DNA of 11,159 bases from JAVBTR01 sp031556065 (GCA_031556065.1 JAVBTR010000095.1:1-11159), one strand, 5' to 3'. Counted from the first letter of the stretch, positions 1 to 7,137 are shown. Notes: a model not told the origin generated them from the sequence alone. A program made the numbers and translations.

Positions 1-250
1 CCTCCGATTTTCATTCCGAAATCGGCGACATGTGCGGCGATTTTCGGTGGAATTTCGTAGAAATTCCTACCTTGCCCGAACAAACGACCGTAAAATCGAA
101 GATTTTACAGTGCAGTGAGGGAAATCCCTCGTGCGACACCGATGTCGCACGAAAGCGTCGACTGTGTCGACGCGCTGAAAACAGCAAAGCTGTTTTGAAA
201 CATGCCCTCATCAAAAGGCGGACAGGATAGGTTTTCTGTCCGCCTTTTTT
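1..250 (+). repeat. Hairpin-array repeat, left copy (8 consecutive stem-loops)
   Basis: This stretch is an almost unbroken chain of inverted repeats. Stems pair 4-11 with 18-25; 46-55 with 61-71 (one bulge at 68); 90-97 with 101-108 (GAA loop); 117-121 with 126-130; 131-138 with 143-150; 155-162 with 166-173; 178-185 with 189-196; and 213-225 with 236-248. The last is a terminator. The stems differ in sequence, so this is a string of unrelated palindromes rather than a tandem repeat. Positions 1-72 recur at 11057-11159 with block identity and an internal indel. Short open frames cross both strands, but alternating complementary arms give amino acid strings with no recognisable domain and no ribosome binding site, so I regard the region as non-coding. 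It may be a structured RNA, a REP/BIME-like palindromic element or a mobile non-autonomous repeat. Sequence alone does not separate these. Confidence 0.8.
213..250 (+). terminator. Rho-independent terminator closing the hairpin array
   Basis: The stem AAAAGGCGGACAG (213-225) pairs with CTGTCCGCCTTTT (236-248), with a 10-base loop, and runs into TTTTTT (245-250). The arms are GC-rich in the middle and flanked by A and T tracts, so it can also act on the minus strand. On the + strand it would end transcripts entering from the left edge and insulate the kinase promoter at 309. Confidence 0.85.
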
Positions 251-263
251 GTTAATGCATCAT

Positions 264-287
264 TTTTCTTGTTTCAAAACAAGAAAA
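264..287. repeat. AT-rich palindrome upstream of the kinase promoter
   Basis: TTTTCTTGTTT (264-274) and AAACAAGAAAA (277-287) are perfect inverted arms of 11 bases with a 2-base centre. It lies about 22 bases upstream of the predicted -35 of the kinase gene. It could be an operator for a dimeric regulator or a weak secondary terminator. There is no GC core, which makes an operator or a chance palindrome more likely than a terminator. Confidence 0.45.
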
Positions 288-308
288 CCATAAAACTCCC
301 AGTCAAGG

Positions 309-337
309 TTGCGCCTTATTTGCATATGCTGTATACT
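309..337 (+). promoter_or_regulatory. Predicted sigma-A promoter of the hybrid kinase
   Basis: TTGCGC (309-314) is followed after exactly 17 bases by TATACT (332-337), 45 bases before the start codon at 383. The -10 matches the consensus at five of six positions; the -35 matches only its TTG. The same TTGCGC -35 precedes marR. Confidence 0.5.
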
Positions 338-382
338 GCACATATCATTATTTTCTATGACAACGGAGGATAAAAGAGCCGC

Positions 383-2839
383 ATGCGTAAAATGAAAATC
401 CGCACCAAACTGACCATGGCCTTTACCCTTGCGATCATATCCGCCTTTTTTATTGCCGCTGTAGGGTATACAAATATCGCCAAAATAAACAACCTGTTGG
501 AATACAGCGAGTATGTGGTGGCAAAGCCCCTGGCCTACCTCAACAGAATCAACATCGCCTATGGAGTGGTACGGGCCGCTACCAGGGATGCCTGCATAGC
601 CGATCAGCCCGATATTCGGGACAGGTATATTCAACAAATCCATTCCAATGTGGCTATTTTTCAGGATGAGATTTCCCAATACCGGCAGAACCTGGAGGAA
701 CAGCAAAGCACCCATACGGAGGAATACCAGCAAATCAAGCTCTTGGAAGAAAAAAGCGTTGAATGGGCTTTGGAGGTTGCCCGCATGGCCAGTCTTTCCC
801 AAAGCGGCAGCCAAACGGAAGCCCTTAAGTATCTCTACAGTGTTGTGCTGCCCTTAAGCGATTCGCAAAACGAGACCATCGCCGCGCTGATCAGCATCAA
901 CGAAGAACAGGCCAGGGAAAGCTCCATCAGTGCCGATAACGCCTTCAGCCAGGCCATGAGGCTCATGGTCGCCCTGATCGCCGCCGTGTGCATCATGCTG
1001 GTGCTTTTCGCCGTGAGTATTACCGATTCCATTTCAAAGCCCATCCGCAAAATTGTATCCGCAGCGGAAAAGCTGGCCAAGGGCAACACCAGCACCCTCA
1101 TAAAGGACGATGGGGCAGATGAGCTGGGCCAGGTAAGCCGGTCCTTCGATCAGGTGGTCCTGTCAATCGCCCAGGTCTTAAGCGTAAACCAGGCGCTGCT
1201 CACCGCTTCCTCGGAAGGCCGCTTGGATGAACGCAACGCCTCCGATCATTTAGAGGGGGATTTTAAATCCATGGCGGAAGGGCTTAACCGGGCCCTGGAT
1301 GTGTTCGCCAGCCATTTGGACAGCATGTCGGAATCCGTGGCCTTTTATGATATTGCGGGGGAATTTCTCTACGGCAACAGCGCCATGCACCAATTCCTTT
1401 CAAAAAGCAAGCTCTCTTCAGAGGACGAAGGTCTGCTGGCCTGCATCGTATCCTCCGGGGAATCCGCCGTGCTTCAAGGCCCTGTGCTGGAACTGCTCAC
1501 CCACCCCGATCCTGCCCCCATTCCCCCGGCGCTCATTTCCGCCAAGGGTCAGAAGCACATTTACTCCATGACCTTAAAGCGCATCGATCCGCCCAACGCC
1601 TCCCCCTGCATCCTCATGGTGCTGGCCGACGTCACCGAGCTGATTCGTGCCAAATCGGAGGCCGAAAAGGCCAACCGCGCCAAATCGGATTTTCTTTCCC
1701 AGATGAGCCATGAAATCCGCACGCCCATGAACGCCATTATCGGCCTAACCCAGGTGGTCCGCAGGTCTCAGGACCCGCAAAAGGTTCAAAGCTGCGTTAA
1801 TCAGATCGAGGCCTCCTCCCATCACTTATTGGCCCTTGTTAACGATATACTGGATTTGTCCAAGATCGAATCCGGCAAAATGGCCCTGGCGCCGGAAGCC
1901 ACCAACCTTCACGATAACATTCAGTTCGCCTTGGATTTGATGCAATCCAAAGCCAAGGAGAGCCATATCCGCATTGCCAAAGAGGTTCAGATCACCCACC
2001 CAAGCGTCTGCGTGGATTCCCTGCGCCTAAACCAGGTCCTGATCAACCTGCTTTCAAACGCCGTTAAATTTTCCGATGAAAACGGCGAAATTCACCTGTC
2101 CCTAAAAGAAATAAAAGGCCACAATGGCCTGTACCATTACCTCTTTTCCGTTAAAGACAACGGCATTGGCATGACAAAAGAGCAATTATCCCGCATATTC
2201 GATTCCTTCGAGCAGGCCAGCGCCTCCACTGCAAAAAACTATGGCGGCACGGGCCTGGGACTTCCCATATCCCAAAAGATCGTCGAAATGATGGGCGGCC
2301 ATATCCAAGTCACCAGCACACCTAATAAGGGCAGCGAATTTTCCTTTACCCTGGCCCTGCCCCCAGCCGCCCCCAAGGCCCCGGCCCCCAGCGCTCCGGC
2401 TCCGACCCCGGCTGCCGGCAGCCTTAGCGGCTTGTGCATTCTGGTGGTGGACGATGTGGAGATTAACCGCGCCATCCTGTGCGAGCTTTTAAGCGACACC
2501 GGCGCTGTGCTGGAAGAGGCCGAAAATGGCCGTGAAGCCCTAGACAAGTTCTCCTTTTCCGCCCCCGGCACCTACCAGGCCATTCTCATGGACATGCAAA
2601 TGCCCGAAATGGACGGCTGCGAAGCCACCCGGCACATCCGCGCCCTTCCCCGCCCCGACAGCCAGCAGGTGGCCATCATCGCCATGACGGCCAACGTCTA
2701 CCAGGAGGATATCGAAAAAACCCTGGCCGCCGGCATGAACGCCCACATCTGCAAGCCCGTCAACCGGGATAACGTGGTGACCACCCTTTTGCGGGTCATA
2801 AGCCTCGACTGCACAACGTACCATACAGCAACGCGCTGA
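383..2839 (+). CDS. Hybrid sensor histidine kinase (MCP-type sensor, HAMP, PAS-like, HisKA, HATPase, receiver)
   Basis: An 818-residue inner-membrane kinase that would autophosphorylate on His and pass the phosphate to its own receiver. Transmembrane segments lie at about 12-29 and 192-213. They enclose a 160-residue helical extracytoplasmic region like the four-helix-bundle sensors of chemoreceptors. A HAMP domain follows (about 214-268), then a second HAMP-like stretch (about 267-312) and a weak PAS-like region (about 312-420). The H box is MSHEIRTPMNAIIGL with His443. Asn559 sits in the N box, DNGIGM starts at Asp592, and GGTGLGL follows. A Pro/Ala-rich linker (about 659-682) leads to the receiver, with Asp690/Asp691, phospho-acceptor Asp737 and Lys791. 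The start has CGGAGGA 12 bases upstream, a slightly long spacing; Met4 is a poorer alternative. There is no HPt domain and no partner regulator nearby. The signal is unknown. The last 44 bases overlap the convergent kinase gene. Confidence 0.93.
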   Translation: MRKMKIRTKLTMAFTLAIISAFFIAAVGYTNIAKINNLLEYSEYVVAKPLAYLNRINIAYGVVRAATRDACIADQPDIRDRYIQQIHSNVAIFQDEISQYRQNLEEQQSTHTEEYQQIKLLEEKSVEWALEVARMASLSQSGSQTEALKYLYSVVLPLSDSQNETIAALISINEEQARESSISADNAFSQAMRLMVALIAAVCIMLVLFAVSITDSISKPIRKIVSAAEKLAKGNTSTLIKDDGADELGQVSRSFDQVVLSIAQVLSVNQALLTASSEGRLDERNASDHLEGDFKSMAEGLNRALDVFASHLDSMSESVAFYDIAGEFLYGNSAMHQFLSKSKLSSEDEGLLACIVSSGESAVLQGPVLELLTHPDPAPIPPALISAKGQKHIYSMTLKRIDPPNASPCILMVLADVTELIRAKSEAEKANRAKSDFLSQMSHEIRTPMNAIIGLTQVVRRSQDPQKVQSCVNQIEASSHHLLALVNDILDLSKIESGKMALAPEATNLHDNIQFALDLMQSKAKESHIRIAKEVQITHPSVCVDSLRLNQVLINLLSNAVKFSDENGEIHLSLKEIKGHNGLYHYLFSVKDNGIGMTKEQLSRIFDSFEQASASTAKNYGGTGLGLPISQKIVEMMGGHIQVTSTPNKGSEFSFTLALPPAAPKAPAPSAPAPTPAAGSLSGLCILVVDDVEINRAILCELLSDTGAVLEEAENGREALDKFSFSAPGTYQAILMDMQMPEMDGCEATRHIRALPRPDSQQVAIIAMTANVYQEDIEKTLAAGMNAHICKPVNRDNVVTTLLRVISLDCTTYHTATR

Positions 2840-5684
2840 GCTTACCAAAATCAATAGGCTTGGCAAGATGGGCATTCATACCGGCTATCAATGCGTTTTC
2901 AACATCCTCTTTGTAAGCATTGGCAGTCATGGCAATAATAGGAATCCCCTGGGCATCGGATCTGTCTAGGGAACGAATAAGAGAGACGGCTTCATAACCG
3001 TTCATTTCCGGCATCTGAATATCCATTAGGATCAAGTCAAAAAAGCCCATATCTGCTTCCTTAAATATTCTCACTGCCTCTGCACCGTTGATCGCTTCCG
3101 TAAACTCAGCATGTGTATCACTTAGCAATTCCATGATGATGCTCCGGTTAATTTCAACATCCTCAACCAACAAAATGCGTTTGCCCGTCAAATCCAACAA
3201 TCCGATCTGGGCTTCCTGCTCTGCCTTTAAAGAGCGGTCAGCCTTATCAAAGGCCGCTTCAAACGAAAACCTTGAACCTTCGTGAGGCTTGCTTTGAACC
3301 GTAATTTCCCCACCCATCATCATCACCAGATTCTGGCTGATTGCCAGCCCCAAGCCTGTGCCTCCATACTTTGCTGCAACATCGCCGCTGGTTTGCTCAA
3401 ATGCGGAAAACAAGTGCCGCATTTGTTCCTTGCTCATGCCAATGCCATTGTCCTGTACTGTAAAACCAAAGGAAATCCTTTCTTCTCTTTTTTCCAACAA
3501 TCGTACTGACAGTGAGACCCTGCCGCCCGGCTCCGTAAACTTCACTGCGTTTCCCAATAGGTTAATCAAAACCTGCTTAAGCCTAAGCTGATCCCCAACG
3601 ATGGCTACATCGGCAAAGCCCTCATAAATCGTTTCAAAGTAAATCCCCTTTTCATCGCAGCGCTGCCTAATAATGCTTTCAACCTCTTGCAGCGCTAATA
3701 ATACTTGGAAAGCATCATGATAGAGCGAAAGCTTGCCCGCTTCTATTTTAGACATATCCAGCACATCATTTAGTATGCCCAACAGATGGTCGGATGCCGT
3801 AAGCATTTTGTCGATGGAATCCACGGTTTTAGGGGATTCTTTTTCGGCACTTTGTTTTGCAATAAGCGCCATACCGATAATCGCGTTAAGGGGTGTCCTG
3901 ATCTCATGGCTCATATGGGATAAGAAATTCCCCTTCGCCTGGGCAGCATTTTCAAACTGGGCGGTGCGTTCCTTAACGGTTAGCTCCAATCGTTTGTTGG
4001 TGTTCCTGTCCTTCATCAGCAGCATGAAAAAGATGGCCAGAGAGCAAACAAGAAGCACGGATACAATCACCAGAAAAAACACCTGCTGGGTTGCCATTTT
4101 ACTCCGATAATCAAAGGATTTGCTGGTCCAGCGTTCGGTTATCATCTGTGTGTTTACAAATGCCTGGGCCTTGCTGACAATACCGCATAATGCCCCTTCA
4201 CCCTTACTGAACCCGAAGGACGAGCCAAAGGATCTGGCGAACGCCATATTCACTTTAAAATAGGGGGTTTCGTTGTAATTCACAGCACTAAGCAAAAGGT
4301 TTTTGGAAGCCATGAACAGGTCGATCTCACCCCGTTCCAAAGCAGCGAAAGCCTCGCTTGATGCCGGATAGCCAAAAAACGCCTGATGATCTGGGAACCA
4401 GCTTCTAAACACATCCTCATAAGCTGACTCAGCGATTGTCCCCACCCTGGAAAACAAAATTTCATTGATGCTGATGTCAGGCAGCTCTGTCAGCGACAGC
4501 AGCGCATAATAGTCCTTGGCGTACGGCTCATCGGACCAAAGGAAGGCGTCTTCCCGCCCAGGATAACGTATTAACTCGGCAATCATGGGAACCTCGCCCC
4601 GTTCAAATCTTTCGTAGAGCGAAGCCCACGTCTCCCCTGGCGCGTTTACATATTCAAATTTCAAGCCGCTCAGCGCGCTTATGCCGTTAAGGACATCCAC
4701 CGCAATGCCCTGCCATGCCTCTTCCTGTTTGTTGTAGAAACTGATGGGATAAGCATCAAATTCTATCAATGCAGCTACAGCCTCGCCGTCTGCCTGATGG
4801 GCGGCCAAATATCGCTTTTCCTCATCGGTTAGACCTGTGAAAAACTTATATTGATCATATTCCCTGTTCCCCTGATTGTACAATTCTATCAGCTGGTAAA
4901 ACGCGCCGTTTTTCAGATACTTATCCAGAACCGAAACAATGGGGCTGAGTTCCTCCTTTGAGGTGGAAAAGGAGATCGGGGAATATACAACAGGAAAAAC
5001 ATCCTCACCAATCATAAAGTCAGGTGCACTGGCTGCGCCGTGGGCCTCTGCCATAAAAGCATCCGCTTCTCCTGATAGAAGTGCGCCGATGGCCGCTTCT
5101 TCGCTGGGTGCAAAAATAATCTCGACCGGGTATTCGGAAGCTAATGCAACGGCCTCCGCTGTGGTTGTCCCCTCCAGAAAAATGTATCTAAGTGGCCTGC
5201 TCTTTGCAATTTCGCTTAGCTCCATGCTGCCGGCAATCCGAAAGGCTTTGATGGCGCGTTCGGTGAAGGTGTCAGACATATAATACTTTTCCCTGCGTTC
5301 GCCAGTGGCCGTAAGCTCCCCTGTAAAGTCAATATCGCCGTTTTCAAACCCCAGGAGCAGGTCTTCCCACAAATAAATTTGAAGAACAAAATCGATTCCG
5401 AACAGCTCACTCATCCACTTTGCAAAAAGAGCGGAATACCCCCCAACGGTACCATCCGCCCGTTCAAAGGCTTCCGTTGTGAACATCATACCATAGGTCA
5501 ATTGGTCATACTTCGCCTGCAAGGCCTCAATCGCCGTGATCTCTTCTTTTGTTATGCCCGGAACATCCCGAAAATCCCGATAGGCTTGAGGTTTGTCGGT
5601 TTCCGGCGCTGAGGCATATGATATCACGCTGCAAGTCAATAGTATTACTGCAATGCAAAGACATATTATTCTGTAAAACCGCAT
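2796..5684 (-). CDS. BvgS-type hybrid histidine kinase with two periplasmic solute-binding domains
   Basis: A 962-residue sensor kinase. The signal-anchor/signal peptide is about residues 1-26 (possible cut after SYASA). Two consecutive SBP_bac_3-like Venus-flytrap domains follow (about 60-275 and 300-525), then one membrane helix (534-557) and a short coiled linker. The HisKA box is MSHEIRTPLNAIIGM with His593. The ATPase has DNGIGM and GGTGLGL. The receiver has Glu841/Asp842, phospho-acceptor Asp888 and Lys942. Solute-binding sensors of this family bind amino acids or similar small molecules; the ligand here is not deducible. I chose ATG at 5684 because TGGAG lies 5 bases upstream. A TTG 12 codons earlier (5720) is in frame but has no good site. 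The gene lies 43 bases downstream of marR on the same strand, so the two probably share the marR promoter. BvgS itself has a C-terminal HPt; this protein stops after the receiver, so an external HPt is needed. Confidence 0.92.
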   Translation of the reverse strand: MRFYRIICLCIAVILLTCSVISYASAPETDKPQAYRDFRDVPGITKEEITAIEALQAKYDQLTYGMMFTTEAFERADGTVGGYSALFAKWMSELFGIDFVLQIYLWEDLLLGFENGDIDFTGELTATGERREKYYMSDTFTERAIKAFRIAGSMELSEIAKSRPLRYIFLEGTTTAEAVALASEYPVEIIFAPSEEAAIGALLSGEADAFMAEAHGAASAPDFMIGEDVFPVVYSPISFSTSKEELSPIVSVLDKYLKNGAFYQLIELYNQGNREYDQYKFFTGLTDEEKRYLAAHQADGEAVAALIEFDAYPISFYNKQEEAWQGIAVDVLNGISALSGLKFEYVNAPGETWASLYERFERGEVPMIAELIRYPGREDAFLWSDEPYAKDYYALLSLTELPDISINEILFSRVGTIAESAYEDVFRSWFPDHQAFFGYPASSEAFAALERGEIDLFMASKNLLLSAVNYNETPYFKVNMAFARSFGSSFGFSKGEGALCGIVSKAQAFVNTQMITERWTSKSFDYRSKMATQQVFFLVIVSVLLVCSLAIFFMLLMKDRNTNKRLELTVKERTAQFENAAQAKGNFLSHMSHEIRTPLNAIIGMALIAKQSAEKESPKTVDSIDKMLTASDHLLGILNDVLDMSKIEAGKLSLYHDAFQVLLALQEVESIIRQRCDEKGIYFETIYEGFADVAIVGDQLRLKQVLINLLGNAVKFTEPGGRVSLSVRLLEKREERISFGFTVQDNGIGMSKEQMRHLFSAFEQTSGDVAAKYGGTGLGLAISQNLVMMMGGEITVQSKPHEGSRFSFEAAFDKADRSLKAEQEAQIGLLDLTGKRILLVEDVEINRSIIMELLSDTHAEFTEAINGAEAVRIFKEADMGFFDLILMDIQMPEMNGYEAVSLIRSLDRSDAQGIPIIAMTANAYKEDVENALIAGMNAHLAKPIDFGKLSALLYGTLCSRGL

Positions 5685-5727
5685 CCTTGCTCCACTCCGT
5701 CCATCTTTATTAAAAAGCAAATGTGGC

Positions 5728-6156
5728 TTACTCTTCTTGCGAAAGATTTGAAATCATGATGTTCATCATTCGTTCGAGGGTTTTCATTTCATCCTCCGAT
5801 ATCCCTTTTAACATCAAAAGACTTATCTGCTCAATCTCCGGGCCAGAGGCCTCTATAAGGGCAACCCCCGGAGGCAACGCTTTAACACAATAACTTCTTC
5901 GGTCGTTTCCTGACAGCTTTTTTTCGATCAAGCCCTTTGCAATCAGCTTGTCCAGCACTGTACCGCAGGTGGCTCTATCCATAGCCAATCTTGCCGATAT
6001 TTCAGCTTGAGAAAGCTCGCCATCTTCCACCAGGGTCCTCAGAGCACCCCATTGAGTCACCGTGATATCGAATCTGCGAAGGCATGTGTCTACCTTTTTC
6101 CTAAGCAGCTTTACGCTTTTATGCACAAGAAAGCCGGTAGATTTCCGCAATACCAT
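5728..6156 (-). CDS. MarR-family transcriptional regulator
   Basis: A 142-residue protein of the usual MarR length. The winged helix-turn-helix spans roughly residues 30-100. LSQAEISARLAMDRATCGTV gives the helix-turn-helix, and KLSGNDRRSYCVKALPPG gives the wing with the family-typical D-R pair. The flanking N- and C-terminal helices would form the dimer. These proteins normally repress their own operon until a small molecule or oxidation releases them. The sequence fits that: a near-perfect palindrome (6180-6206) lies 24 bases upstream of the start and touches the -10 of the predicted promoter. AAAGGG about 10 bases before the ATG is a moderate ribosome binding site. The next gene downstream is the BvgS-type kinase, an unusual partner for MarR. 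It suggests that the regulator controls production of that sensor (inference). Confidence 0.9.
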   Translation of the reverse strand: MVLRKSTGFLVHKSVKLLRKKVDTCLRRFDITVTQWGALRTLVEDGELSQAEISARLAMDRATCGTVLDKLIAKGLIEKKLSGNDRRSYCVKALPPGVALIEASGPEIEQISLLMLKGISEDEMKTLERMMNIMISNLSQEE

Positions 6157-6179
6157 GTTCGGTCACCCTTTCATTTTGA

Positions 6180-6206
6180 TATGTACACATACTATATGTG
6201 AACATA
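6180..6206. promoter_or_regulatory. Palindromic operator, probably bound by the adjacent MarR
   Basis: TATGTACACATA (6180-6191) and TATGTGAACATA (6195-6206) are inverted arms matching at 11 of 12 positions around a CTA centre. On the - strand the site begins at the last base of the -10 and covers the expected transcription start of marR, a classic position for autorepression. Palindromes of this size, AT-rich with two half-sites, are typical of MarR dimers. Confidence 0.7.
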
Positions 6207-6234
6207 TTATATCTCATATCGATGCTCCGCGCAA
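6206..6234 (-). promoter_or_regulatory. Predicted promoter of marR and the BvgS-type kinase
   Basis: Read on the - strand, TTGCGC (6234-6229) is followed after 17 bases by a perfect TATAAT (6211-6206). The start of transcription would fall near 6199, inside the palindrome, giving a leader of about 43 bases before the marR ATG. The -35 lies within the XRE remnant. Confidence 0.7.
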
Positions 6235-6331
6235 CTCTTTTTCGACTATCTTAAAAGGAAGAATTGCTGATATTGGTCTTGATCGCCAATTCTTCCTGTG
6301 TCATGCTCAACTGGGTGCGCTGCTGGCGCAC
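6214..6331 (-). pseudogene. Frameshifted remnant of an XRE-family helix-turn-helix gene
   Basis: From a GTG at 6331 the - strand reads VRQQRTQL, then SMTQEELAIKTNIS, then NSSF and a stop (6253-6251). RxxRxxLxMTQEELAxKTxIS is the typical start of an HTH_3/XRE domain. Dropping one base in the TTTT run (6256-6253) restores the family pattern: KIVEKELRGASI aligns without gaps to the usual hydrophobic-E-K-x-L-R-x-x-S-I end of the domain, then a stop at 6216-6214. There is no upstream coding sequence, because a TGA directly precedes the GTG. There is also no dimerisation part downstream. I read it as the decayed DNA-binding core of a lost regulator, whose 3' part now carries the -35 of marR. It is short, so chance resemblance remains possible. 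Confidence 0.55.
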
Positions 6332-6333
6332 TC

Positions 6334-6367
6334 AAAAGAAAAACACCCCAGTGCGTTTGCACTGGGG
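6334..6367 (-). terminator. Rho-independent terminator of the rpsF-ssb-rpsR operon
   Basis: The 9-base stem GCACTGGGG/CCCCAGTGC (6359-6367 with 6346-6354) has a 4-base loop. On the - strand it is followed by TGTTTTTCTTTT (6345-6334). It starts 25 bases after the rpsR stop codon. Confidence 0.92.
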
Positions 6368-6391
6368 CGAAATACCGTTTATGCCGGTTAT

Positions 6392-6649
6392 TTAGTCAAC
6401 CGTGAAGGGCAGAAGCGCGATGGCACGTGCACGCTTGATGGCTTCGGAGAGTTGACGTTGATGCTTGGCGCAGTTGCCGCTCATCCGGCGGGGCAAAATC
6501 TTGCCGCGCTCATTGGTGAAGCGACGAAGACGGTTGATATCTTTATAGTCGATGTATTCGACTTTGTCCACGCAAAAACTGCAAACCTTACGACGGGGCT
6601 TGCGGTTGCCACGGGGACGCATCTTTCTTTCGCCACGATCTTCAGACAT
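6392..6649 (-). CDS. rpsR: Small ribosomal subunit protein bS18
   Basis: An 85-residue basic protein of normal bS18 length. The core YKDINRLRRFTNERGKILPR and the C-terminal HQRQLSEAIKRARAIALLPF are the hallmark of the family. It binds 16S rRNA on the platform of the 30S subunit as a heterodimer with bS6, encoded two genes upstream. Cys23, Cys26, Cys60 and His63 are all present, so this is the zinc-ligand-bearing (C+) form; many bacteria carry a Cys-free form that is expressed under zinc limitation. The start is fixed by AAAGGAGGT 8 bases upstream. It is the last gene of the operon, followed by a strong terminator. Confidence 0.98.
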   Translation of the reverse strand: MSEDRGERKMRPRGNRKPRRKVCSFCVDKVEYIDYKDINRLRRFTNERGKILPRRMSGNCAKHQRQLSEAIKRARAIALLPFTVD

Positions 6650-6696
6650 TTGAAAGTACCTCCTTTAAATCAGACTTAAAAGCGTTTGGTATTGGA

Positions 6697-7119
6697 TCAA
6701 AATGGGAGATCATCCTCATCCACCTGCAGAAAGCCGGAGGGCGCAGCAGCCTGGGAAGCCTGGTTGCTTTCCTGGGGCACGTAGCCGCCTTCTTCATTCC
6801 GTGCGGATAGGAATTCCACATCTTCGGCAGTGACTTCCAAGGAAGCCCTTGTCTGCCCATCGTTGCCTTGGTAGGTCTGCACAGTTACCGGGCCTACGAC
6901 GCAAACTTTGCGGCCTTTTGCCAGATACTTCTGGCAATTTTCGCCCAGCTGGCGCCACGCGCTGACTCGAAAAAAATCAGCTTCGGGCTGGTTGGATTGT
7001 GCATTGCTGCCACGACGGCGGTTGACTGCCACGGTGAAGGAGCACACAGTCAAGCCGCTGGCGGTTGTCCGTGTTTCCGGGTCCCGGGTCAGGTTCCCAA
7101 TAATGGTTAATTTGTTCAT
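6697..7119 (-). CDS. ssb: Single-stranded DNA-binding protein
   Basis: A 140-residue SSB. The OB fold covers about residues 1-105 (MNKLTIIGNLTRDPE at the start, FFRVSAWRQLGENC around the aromatic DNA-contact residue Trp55, and KGRKVCVVGPV). A short Gln/Ala/Ser-rich linker follows. The C-terminal tip DEDDLPF is the docking peptide for replication and repair partners. It coats single-stranded DNA as a tetramer during replication, recombination and repair. It sits between rpsF and rpsR, the standard Bacillota order, 18 bases after rpsF. GGAGGA lies 6 bases before the ATG. Since both the tip and the fold are intact, it is probably the housekeeping copy. Confidence 0.98.
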   Translation of the reverse strand: MNKLTIIGNLTRDPETRTTASGLTVCSFTVAVNRRRGSNAQSNQPEADFFRVSAWRQLGENCQKYLAKGRKVCVVGPVTVQTYQGNDGQTRASLEVTAEDVEFLSARNEEGGYVPQESNQASQAAAPSGFLQVDEDDLPF

Positions 7120-7137
7120 TTGCGTTCCTCCAAAGCC

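Noticed and set aside
30..230. 66-codon open frame across the left hairpin array (and a 67-codon frame on the opposite strand, 11-214)
   Set aside because: No ribosome binding site, no recognisable domain, and the codons are dictated by successive complementary arms. The indel between the two repeat copies is 31 bases, which would shift the frame.
1..250. CRISPR array or integron attC array
   Set aside because: There are no repeated units of constant sequence with spacers, no cas genes and no integrase; each stem is different.
260..814. 184-codon open frame on the - strand opposite the first kinase
   Set aside because: It is antisense to the sensor region of a well-supported kinase and has no family features or start signals.
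5685..5720. Earlier TTG start of the BvgS-type kinase
   Set aside because: It has a poor ribosome binding site and would place a charged stretch before the signal peptide. The ATG at 5684 has TGGAG at ideal spacing.
6256..6297. 11-base inverted repeat (AGGAAGAATTG / CAATTCTTCCT) with a 20-base loop
   Set aside because: Considered as a second terminator, but the loop is long, the stem is AT-rich, the T run is only four, and the sequence is better explained as part of the XRE remnant.
6062..6679. 205-codon + strand frame over marR, the intergenic region and rpsR
   Set aside because: It lies opposite two clear genes, a promoter, an operator and a terminator, and has no domain of its own.
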